Shown here one piece after another: positions 18,401 through 30,200 of a stretch of 64,000 nt of DNA; within the stretch, counting starts at the first letter, position 1; every line of letters starts with the position of its first letter. The DNA comes from Arbacia lixula (Eukaryota; Echinodermata; Echinoidea; Arbacioida; Arbaciidae), in contig OZ022576.1 in the NCBI GenBank assembly GCA_963669155.1, positions 11,232,738-11,296,737 on the forward strand, read 5' to 3'. The translations under genes and the position numbers were made by a program. The notes under the pieces are model-generated. The model was not told where the DNA came from, did no database searches, and was given only the letters and a program-made list of their open reading frames with translations.

Positions 18401-21400
18401 CAGATGAAGAATTTAAATTGACTTACCTGTGAAATGTGATGGATAAAAATTAAGTCAGCAGATCAGTTAAAAGATGCATTTAAGGATGAAGATTGGGAAG
18501 TAGAAAATGCACATACATACACGCAGACAAACAGAGAAATGCACATAAACATAGCTAGATATAGTTATGTGACATAAGGAATGATGGACTTTAGCTATTG
18601 AGTTGTATTGTTTACTAGTTGCTTAAAACTTGTTAAATTCTTATTTGAAAATCCATAAAAACAGGAAAGGAAAAGCAGCTCAGACAACAGGGAGAGGAGT
18701 GGAAGCAGAGACCGGCTGAAAGAAGACAAGAAGAGCAGAGATCGGAGTAAAGACAGGAGCAGCAAGGACCGGGAGAGAAGCAAGGACAGAGATAAGAGCA
18801 AGGAGAGGGAGAAGGATAGGTCGAAGGACAAGGAGGAGAAGAGCAGATCCAAAGATAAAGAGCGGAGCAGAGAAAAGGACAAAGAGCGGAGCCGGGATAA
18901 GGATAAGGAGAAGGAGAAGGAGGAGAGTAAGGAGAAGGAGAGGGAGGAGAGAGATAGAGAAAGGAGAGAAAGAAGGGTAAGTCAATGTAGTGTATTGATT
19001 AACCACCACACTGTAAATTAACAATAGTGTTATCTCTTGGTCTTTCTTCATTTTTTAGTCTCTATTCTTTTTGATTTGTGGTTTGTGTATAAATATTCCA
19101 TCTCATATCAGTGTGTTGTCATGCTCTTTGTACAATGTGCATAAACGTACAGTTGAGGCCACAAGTTTACATATATCTTCAGAAATATGAATCCTACCAT
19201 GATGAATTTGATATCAAATGAAAGAAGGCATTAAGCTCTTTCACATGATTTGAATGCCATTGGGATTAAATGATATTTCAGGTGGAATTTTCTTTGAAGA
19301 AAAAAATGGTGATATTCTGCTAAGTGTATTCTATTGTTGGTTATTATATTTTTAAACATTGTTTCATAGAAATATATAAATGTCAAATCTATGATTTATA
19401 TTACATTTTCTATCATATGTCACCAGTGAACAAAAAAGTGTAATCTGAAATGGTTGTGTTGAGAGGTAACCAGCACAAATATGAAATGGTTCTGTCAAGT
19501 TTTTATTTTTAAAATGTCTAAAACATGAAGAATTTCTGGCGAAAATGACACCTAAATATTTTTCAGCTCCTGATGACAAAGCAATGTGAAGAAGGTGCAT
19601 GACATACTAATTTGTTTGATATCAAATTCATCATGATAGCACAAATATTTTATAAGATACAGTAGATTGTATAATGTTTGGCAAGGGTCAACTTTTCTTT
19701 GGATTTCATGGGTGTATGTAAACTTCTGGCCTCAGTCAACTGTATAATGAGTTGATATAGCTCGAGTATAACAATGCGTAGTGCTGTTTGTCTCACTTTC
19801 TGTTAAACTGGTCCTTTAACTGCTCAAAGAAATGTTAAAATTGTGGTGTTTTGCACAGTTATACTATTCGGTCTTCCTGCTTTTTTTCTCTTATTCTATC
19901 TTTGATAAAAATATGTTAAAATATATTTTCTTTCTTTCATGGTTTCTCATTGTGCAGAGAAAAAAGGATGAAGAAGCTTCTAAACAACAAGCTCAAAATG
20001 AAGAAGAAGAGGTAAGTAAATAAATGCATTGAGCAGTGAATAACCCTGTGTGTACATCTGCATGACTTATAAATGGTATACATTTAAAAATACTTTCTCA
20101 AGTAGATACTTTCATGCATGCTGTAGTGAATCTCACATAGTACTTTATGTAAGTTTATCTGTGTACTGCATACTATAGTTTGTCAACTCAGACTTGTATC
20201 ATTATTTCTTAATTTCAGCACAGTATTTTTTTTAAATTCGTATACAGGTGTGTATTCATGCACACACATAGTCAAAATGTTAATAGTGGTGTTTTGCTAG
20301 AATTTCCAATTATATTTCTAAGTAAGAGTTGTATTGCTCTTAATAATGTGGAGAAATAAGCTTTGCATCTCCAAAATAGTCATCAAGCACTACTTACAGA
20401 TATTAAAGCTAGTGTATTCATTCTCTTATATTACTGTATATCAAGAGTATATTGCTCATCGTTGATCTGTACTTCTAACCTGCATGATTAGTAATAATGT
20501 TTTCCTCCTCCCCTCTTAATTTTCCTATCCTTGTTTGCATGATAGAGTGATGAGTCTGAGGTAAAATTGTGATCCGTTTCTTATGTTTTCCCCACCTCAC
20601 TAATGTGTGAACTCATCAGGCTTTTTACCTTCCTGTGACAGTTAGTGCTGAGTCAAAACAAAAACTGATATCAGATGATGTTTGAAGTTTGCATGGTGGT
20701 ACATGTATGAGCAATCGCGGAAGAGGTTTACGGTACAGATGGTGTACCGTAAACCTCTTCCGTGAAATACAGATATCCGTCTGATATCCGAGTGCGACTA
20801 CTAATATCCATTTTGAAATTCATATAATGATATCCATTTCTTTTGGTATTTTGTGACTGATTTGCATCCTCGATCTTGTCAATTTTGTTATTATTATATC
20901 ATTCAACATACTTGTTACAGTTAAACTTTGATAAGAAATAGTGAGCATTTGGCTTTTTCTTTGACTTGTGCAAACTGAACAAACAAGGTTTGTTTTGACT
21001 CAGCTCTTTTCCCCCACATGCCCCACTATATCAATAACTATACTGTATATCACTAGTAGGTGAAGACATTTTAAGACATTCCTACAGGTAGATACATTGG
21101 TCAGCATATTCCTCTCCATTAGCCTTAACTCTACTTGCTAACAGTAGCTGTGTATGAGGATGTTAAAGTAACAAAATATTTTTTATTGATCATTGATTTT
21201 GATTACGTTTGTCATCATATGTGAATCAGATATTACAAAATGAGGAATGGGAGTTGTTTCCAGGCTGTACAGTCTCCCACATGGATATGAAAATGTGTGC
21301 CAAAATTCAAGTATGGCCTCAACAATTCCCAGGACATACGTGCTAGGCTAATGGGCTCATTAACCTTGTTTTTGTGTTTTTCTTGAGGATGCTTTGGAAT

Positions 21401-24400
21401 GCTTCTTCATTGTGTGAAGCTTGCAGGCTTCCTGAATCTCGACTTAAAGTCTTCCTGTGTTACACTTAAATGGTTTTTGCTGTATTGTTTTTGTCTAGCA
21501 CACACAATTCTGTCTGTGTCAATGGATTTATGATTTAATGGGCTCTGATTCCCATGCATAACATGGTACTAACCCCCTTCTAAGACAACTTTGATGCTAC
21601 ATTCATAGAGCTGCATCAAAAGAATCTGCTTTTTTAGAATTTTGAGAGAAACATCTTTTATTTGGGACTAAAATATAGGTCATGTCATGTAAATGGGGTT
21701 GCTTTAAAAAGAAATTGACATACAGTAACTCTATAATCACCTTTCTAAGAGTCTGTTCCCATATCCTCGTATCAATAGTTCAACATAGGAGTAGTAGAAA
21801 GCAGTATGAGCCACACTTATACAAGTAGATTACCAATGAATAGGAACCGTGGGGTCCCTTTAATAAACATACCTTTTGTACACCGTAGTTCATTCCAGAA
21901 TCATGTTTGCAGTGCATTTTATCTTCTATGTGTATTTAGCCTCCTTTTTTTCACTATTCACAGACTGTTTGCAATTAACGTACAATTATTCATCATCCTC
22001 TTTGTTTACTCATTTGATGTGGCATCAATTTTGATGTGACATCAACTATGATGTATAAGTTTATGTACATGTATAAGCATACCAATACATGTATGTGTGG
22101 CTACAGTACATCATATTCAAATATTTCATTTGCAGGGAGAGTTTCTTACATGTACCGTCAATCACAACCTATCATTGTGTGTAATTTGTACTAGTGCTGT
22201 GACCAGCTCATTCAAATTCTTGAGGTTAGCATTACAATATTTTGTAATCTAAAACAGTATGGGGTATGAATGTGTACTGTTTGTAGTGTGTGTGTATATT
22301 GGGGGGGGGGGGGAGGGCTATGTGTATAATGATTATCATGTGCTCTCAATGTATTATCTTGATATATTGATATTGATACATTTAGTTCAATCTTTTATTA
22401 AAGGAATTATGAATTCTTACATGAATGCATGATACCACATTTTAGAGAACAGTATTATTTCTGCTGTTTTTGTTGGCATGTAAACTTAACATCTTATCTC
22501 TTCTGCCTTTTCACTCAAAATTCTCTCTTTTCACTCAAAATTCTGTTTCCCAATTTCTAGCAGGACTTACGCCCAGCTGCTCCCGAGGTATCAGGATTGT
22601 TCACAACTTTTTGACACACACATAAAAAAAGCTATGCACTTTTTAAGTTGTTTATCTTCAATACTAATATGGCATTTATAAAATTAACGTTTTTTGCAGG
22701 CACTGTTTGGATGCACTAATCATACAGTGTTCACTTCACAATGTTCTGAATTGGTTATTGTCTGGCTTTGTCTTTTGGGGAAATTCTGTTGTTACTAACT
22801 GATCAGGATTCAGGCTATTGCATAGCTGGTTGAATCCTTAAGCTCATGACACATTTTAAAGGATTGCATATTGAGCTGACTTGCACAGAATGGTCATTCT
22901 GCTTCTGGTTTAATCTGCGTGCCATAACCATAGCTCATACTTCATGTATGATCATGTTTTGAGTTGTCAATTCCCACTAATCGCAACACCTGTTATACTC
23001 AGAAAGTCTTTCAAATGTTGCATGGATATTCTCCGACACTCCCATCTCACACCCTCCCCCCACTCGGTAAGCTCTGCTCTATTTCCGGAACTCCTAACAC
23101 CAATTATATCCTCCCATCGTCACAAGAAATCAATACCTACATGTAGGCACTTTATAAAACAGTCATATCTCTTGACTGGTATCCACTTCATTTGTATACC
23201 GGTTGATAGAAACAAGAGCAAGGGTGAAGTCACGACACACCTTCATATAATTGGCTTTTTATATTAATTTTTTTATTAATCCAAGGCCATTAAATGCTAG
23301 ACCTTGAGTTCCCCGAGAGATGGAGTTCCCCGAGAGATCGACTTCAAGTAATAACAAATTCAAGACCAAACTATGAATGCCCTGTTCTCATTTGGCCTTG
23401 GTGGCCAAAGTGGATAAGCCCCTTGCCATTTTGAATATCTGTTCTCCTTTAAAGTCTTAATGTGAGAGGCCTAAATAGAAATTACACATACATTTTACTG
23501 GATGGTACGCTTGTGCAGAGTTGCCAAGTCACCCTGATGTCACAGGAGACTCCCTGAAAATAGATCACTATTACTGCAATGGATTTCATCACATCAACCA
23601 ATGTCCCTGATTTTTGATAGATTATTGTCATTGGGTTGTATGCATTTGATAGACATCTCCCTGATTTCTCATGAAATTCCCCCAAATCTTCCTGATTGTT
23701 GAAGTTCAATGTTGGGAGCTCTGCTTGTGTTTTGAATGCATCAGTTTTCTGCTCCCATTCAGTCTTTGGTGTGAGTTTTTTACGACAGCACATGTTTACT
23801 TTGAAATCTTACCTCATGATGACACATCGATCCTAATGTCATGAAGGGTACCATAGTCCTGCACATCCTTCCCTGTTTGTGAAGGTAGTTTGAGATTTGT
23901 AGATCAAAGGAACGACATTTGATTCCGGCAGAAGCCGCCTTAAGCAAGTAAGCAAAGGAATGACATGGCAAAACTTATGAGGAAAGCAATGATATTGACA
24001 ACCATTATTAGAGAATAATCATGAATTATCAATGTTTGTTTCAGCACATGCAGAGCAAATAATACAATCAATAATAAGATCTATAGTCATATTTATTGCA
24101 TGCCATTGTCCATGCATGAAAAACGCTTCATTACATCTGTGCATAATGACTACAAATATAAGATGTTTTGATAATGTAGGGTTTCCACTAGATACACTTT
24201 GATTGCTGTTAGTGAAAAATCACTTTTGAAGTGGATCTACCCATCTTTCTATCAATTTTTGTTAGGAAAAACCAGTTATCACTGGAAAGAAAAAAAGTCA
24301 ATAAATATAAGAGAAGCAAATTAATATAACATGTAGTTCTAGAGAAATTTGACAAATTATCAGAATTTTGAGAATTGCACGCAATGTGTGACATCTTATT

Positions 24401-27237
24401 ACATCTTGTCACTATCCTTGTTTGCAATGCATGGGCAGCAAAGGACATTTACTTTTTCTCCGGACTTGGCAATTAATCAATTCATAACTGAAACTGTCCT
24501 ATCATTTGTTTGATATTCCTAAAATTTCACCGGTGTAATTCTCTGATTGTATAACGATCAGCTCCTCATTAGGGTCTTGTCCCCTGTGACCACATGCTTG
24601 ATTTCATGTGGTGTGAAGTAGATTGAGCAATAGGCTGCTTTTGTTGGTATCCACTGCTATGCACAAAGTTATCACATACCAGCACCAGATTTGCTTTTAA
24701 AAGTATTACGAATTCATGAGCAAGTGTGATCGACAGTGTACATGCATTGCCAGTTCATAACTTGCATGCTGTCATTGCTCTAATGTTTACACTATTTCTT
24801 CAATATTTTTCATGAATATTATGATGATTTGGAAGAGCTTTCAACTCAACATATTAACACACTCTGATTTGATGTATTCACTCAAGAAATCACAAATATC
24901 TTCCAATGCTTGATGTTGATATTAATAACTTTTGCATTTTATTTCATCACAATTGTTTTCATTGTTGCTGTTGATATGGGAATTTATCAGTTTGGAGTTT
25001 ATTTCATCTTCAGTTCCCCCCCCCCCCCCCAAAAAAAAAAAAAGGAAAAGAAGAGGGGGAAAGAAAAACTCAAAAGAAAAACTATGGAGGTGACAGTTAA
25101 CCTTTAGAGTAGGTCAATCATTGGACAGTTTTTGACATGTTACACGTAAGTTCAAAACTTCAAATCTCTTAACCACCTTGTTATAAATAGAGCGTATGTT
25201 TAGCATTTGTGGTACATGCAACCTGTGCGCTGCTCTAAGTTGTTACATTTTAAATAAAGTTGGCCTGATGAAACACAACATTCATTGGCCGGCTGATCCT
25301 GGAGTAAAAACGTTCTTCTAAATCTCCATTAAAACAACCTGTTATGCTCCCTTTGATTTTGCTAAATGATGCAGTGATTTTATTGTTTTGCCACACAGGA
25401 AAATACTGATTGAGGCAAACTGCGATTAGTAGCAAACCACTTCAGTATTTAACACTGACTGCTTTCATTTACATTTTGAAGTGTGGGTGTGCAGGTGTTT
25501 GTAACCATGGTTATGGGAGTGTTGCTTACATTTGTGATATTTTATTGAAATAGGATTTGGGACGAATGTTTCCCCAATAAAGTACAAATAAATATGTAAT
25601 TTGAATATTCGTATTCATCAATTTCTATTTTCCTTGTTGAAATTTATTGTAGAATGAGGACGGGGTAGGTGGGAACCGCATTCCCCGGCCATCTTCAGCA
25701 AAAGGAAGCAGAAGAAGACCAACGAAAGACAGTGAAGGTAAGTCTTGTATTGGTTTGGTCATAAATGTGTATTTCTGATCTACAATTATTTTTACAAGTC
25801 CATGCAAGTTGATTATAATTAATGTGTTACCCATCGTTGTGAGTTTAACCAATTTAAATTTTAATGAACAAAAACAAATGGAAAAAAAAACACAAAATTA
25901 ACAAATTTAAATGAACAAAAACATATTGACAGATTTTGACATGGGGGATGGGGGAATAAGTTAATGTCCATCACTTTTTTTTTTTTTTTAAAAATGAAAG
26001 ATTTATATCAGCAGAGTGTATGTTTGTGGATTGATTGATTTTTATGATGTTCATGCTGAACGGTAAGGGGATTGTTACACATTTTCTGTTTTCTCTCTCA
26101 AAAAGTTTGAAGTGTTAGAATGTTATCCCGATTTCAGTTGTGATTTGGGCACTGGCCTTCAACATACTTGCTTGGTGTGTGTGTGTGACAGTATTTAAGA
26201 GTTTGGATCCTTCCGTGCAATACTGTGGGGTCGTGGTTGTGAGAGATTAAAAGAAACATAAAAGAAACATATTGAAACATAATCTAAATCCAATCGCAAA
26301 AAGAAACAAACGTAAGTAAGGTGTAACATTTGTAAGTACACACACTGAATTGAGCAATGTTTTAAGTGCTATCCTATCCGTCAAATTTGATGATGTTGTC
26401 GTATAATTGCAAAATAACACTGCACTTTGATCACATGTATTAAGTTCATAGTCAAACTGTACTTCCTACATTATACATGTTTATTATTTGCATGAAATAT
26501 TGCACATTGCATGTCAGATACAGTGTTCACAATGTACATGGAGGAATATATGGAAACTCACAAAACAATAAATGATAACAATAACCAGCAGTTGAATCAG
26601 TAGCTAGAAAATACCAAGTGCAAGAACTTTGACAGTTTTGACAGTTAAAATGCAAATTTGAAAGTTGTGAAAATTTCTTCTAGTATGAAGAAATGTAATG
26701 CATATTTACTTGCAAATAGTTACATCTCAGTCTTATGATATCCCTCAATGCATTTTAGTGAATGATACGCAGTAACTGTGATGAGGGTACAGAGTCATTT
26801 CCAATGCTGGTCTCGATACATTTTTAGAAACCAACAACTATCTAATTTGACATTTTTGGCTGTATCTCTGTTACACATTTGCATTGTTTGCAAGCAGATT
26901 CTGATGGAGAGGGAGGTATGAAGGTTTTCACTAAAGGCATATTTCATCTCCTTTTGTTGTTTTTGTTGACTTCTTTCATTCACAGAGTTGTTTTTCTCTG
27001 CTGACTCATGAAATTAGCAGTTCAAATAATCTTTGCAATCTTTGGCAGGAGTGTGATTCTCTGTACACCACTAAAGTTGATGATTTTTTTTCCATTCCTT
27101 TTGAGTGGTTTAGTTTAGAAATACATTTCTTTGTGAGTAGTTATAATACATAGACTTGTACTTACATTTCTTTAAAACTGTCAATCTTACATTTTCTAAA
27201 GATTCTTTTCTGTATTTCATTGTTTTTTAATGTTGTT

Positions 27238-27289
<52 letters not shown>

Positions 27290-30200
27290 CCCCTCTCTGC
27301 TTCTCTCTCTCCCTCTCTCTCTCCCTCTAGCTCTGTTTTCTTCTCACTTTCTCTCTTCGCACACCCACTCATTTTTGGCCTTTTTTCTGTTTATTATATT
27401 TTCTCTCATGATTTCATCCATCCTTCTCTTTGTATGTGTTGTCCCCCCCCCCCCTTTTAATCTTGAATTATTATTTGCTGCAAATTCAGCATTCTCTTAA
27501 TGTCATGTTTTGAGTTGATTAATTTGTGCAATTTGTTTATGAAATAAAACATTTGTGAATGATTTCCACCTTGTCAAGTATCATGTAGGTACCTGTATGT
27601 CTTTCACTCTTTCAGTCTTCCTTTGCTTTGTTGAATTTTTTCTTTAATCAACTGTGGTTCCAATTGAATCACTTCATTAAATCTGTTGTTACTTTAAATT
27701 TTTCCTGTACTGTAGTACAAGTTATCTACATCCATTTGAACACAGTTGTTCTTTACTTCACTGTAGACTTAGATATTCTTAATGATTACAAAGAAAAATA
27801 ACAGAGGAGAGAAAGCATTTTCCTTCACCACCTCTTCCCTTGCCCTAACTCCGTCTCCACTTACACCTTTTTCCTAGAATTAGAGGAAGACATTTCACCA
27901 TTGTGGTTTGCCGTGTATAGAATCTACTAGACTTGTGGTTTTTCCATGAAAGATAGATTTTTCTTTTATTTCAGTATGTTCGTGTTGTATTTTCAGAACC
28001 CCTAAATCGACACAAAGTTGCAATTTGAGTCATGAGATACTGGTGATGTTATTCTCCTTAAATCATTCTCATGAATGTGTTGGATATGGTACATATTGTC
28101 TGAGGATTCATACACTACAGCTCAAAGGAATTGGCATAGGGAAAGGGAAAGGGAAGAAAGGGAAGGAGCCGCAGTTTTAAACCGCAGTATATTTTGTTCA
28201 GTTCAGCATGGAACATGATACTTTTGAGGCTAATGCATCGTGTTTCATGCTGAACTGGACAAAACATACCATGGTTTAAAACTGCAGCTCCTTCCCTTTC
28301 TTCCCTTTTCCTTTCCCTATGCCAATTCCTTTGAGCTGTAGTGTATGTTCAAATCACTAGTTGTGCACTGGTGTCACATCAAAGTACCCACTGCGAATTG
28401 CTGACTGATAGCATATCCGTTGTTCAATTATTACTTATTCACTTAAATGTACTTTGCCTGCTTTAGACAAGAAGTATGTAGTTGAGTTTTACAGTAGTGC
28501 ATTGTAGTACAAGTGAGAATTGTTTGAGCAATCAGCATTTTGCCTTCGCTTTTCACTATCACATGTTACAAGTACATGAGCTACGTGTGCATGTACATGT
28601 GTCCGACTTTTCATTTGGGACCAATTATTGTACATCAGAGCCGCATCTGTGCAGTTACATGTAGATCGTTATATAATTATACTTCAAATGTATATCTTTT
28701 CCTCTCTCTATCTCTCTCTCTAGATATCTATCTCTCTCTCTGTATCTCTCTTTCTCTCTCTCTCGCTCTCTCTCTATCTATCTCTCTCTCCTCTCACTCT
28801 TTGTTTCCCTCCTCTTTCTTCTTCATTTCCCTCCCTCCTCCTCCTCCTCTTTTCTCACACCATTTCTTTCATCCCAATTCTCCTCCATTCTTGCTGTTTC
28901 TTCTCAGTCATTCAATTTTGCATTTTCTCTCATCTTAAGTTGCTTTCATCACATGCAATTTAGCTTAGTTTTCTCTCTCTCCTCCTAAATATCTCGTTGG
29001 AACTAATTTGCCTGTTGTTTGCAAGCACATTGCACTGGTGCATCACCTGTAAATTGATTTCATATTTACTTTAAATTCAAAACGGATGCAATAAATTTAA
29101 AACTAAGGGTGGTAATCTTGTCACAATTTACATTTTTATCAATAGGATATTTTATTAGTTCTAAGTACAGTATGAGGAAATAGTGTCTAATAGCAAACAA
29201 AGGTTGGTAACAATAAAAATATTGAATTTTTGGGACGGGTACATGTATCTCAGTCCTAATTACAATTATCATATGTTCATGCAAAAGTTATTTTGTATGA
29301 GGATTCCTGAGTGATGGTATTTCCTGAGGGTTAGATTATAGCAGCCATGGTGGTCTTCCAGTAAGTTTCTCTCGTCACATCACATGAATCCATGATGACG
29401 TCAGCAACTCAGGCACATGTTGGTACTTTCAATCATGCCAGTGTTATCCATGAATCTATTTAGATATACACCTATGTGATTGTATATGTGACTCTTACGA
29501 TTCCTTGCTACTATTTTGCTTTTCTTTCTGATAGATGAACATATGGGAAGACAAGAGAGTGCTAAACAGCGCTCCAGGGGTCAGAAGAATGACGGGGACG
29601 GGGGTCTGACCGCAGATGATGCCCTCCCTCCTCAAGTGGCTGCCAGGTTAGTATCCAGTCAGTCAGGGTCTTTAACCATTTGAGTGCTGGACAAAATGCT
29701 ACTGTATGGGATTTGTGTGTCAAAATAGACCAATGCAACATATATTCTGTCTTTCTTTTTCAATTATCTCTTCTAATAATCAATTGATGCATGCAAAGCT
29801 TCTCACATTTTTTCAAGAAATTGAAAATAGATAGATGAAAGTATCTCCTAGGTGGAAACTGTCATTAACTATGCCAGTACATGATGGCCTAATCCTGATT
29901 GTGAACTGAAATCTAACTTGAGTTTGTACACAAATTTCTTTTTCCTTGTTGGAAATTATATGAAATGCCTCTTCAGCAGAGATACATGTACAATATATTG
30001 TATAATTTATAAAAACAAGTCTGAATTGCTAAAACTTGATGATAAAGATTGATGGCAAAAATTAGAGGACGCATAATCCTGCCAGAATCGTGCTTTTTTT
30101 ATTTCAAGATCACACAAAGGAATCATCTCAAAGTGATATACACATTGAACTCAAATGAGACCAGGATCTGAAATGACGGCAGAACAGTTCCACCTTGAAA

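Noticed and set aside
18595-19051. Minus-strand Leu/Ser-rich ORFs opposite the charged IFT54 exon
   Set aside because: Complement of the Lys/Glu/Arg repeats; no independent evidence.
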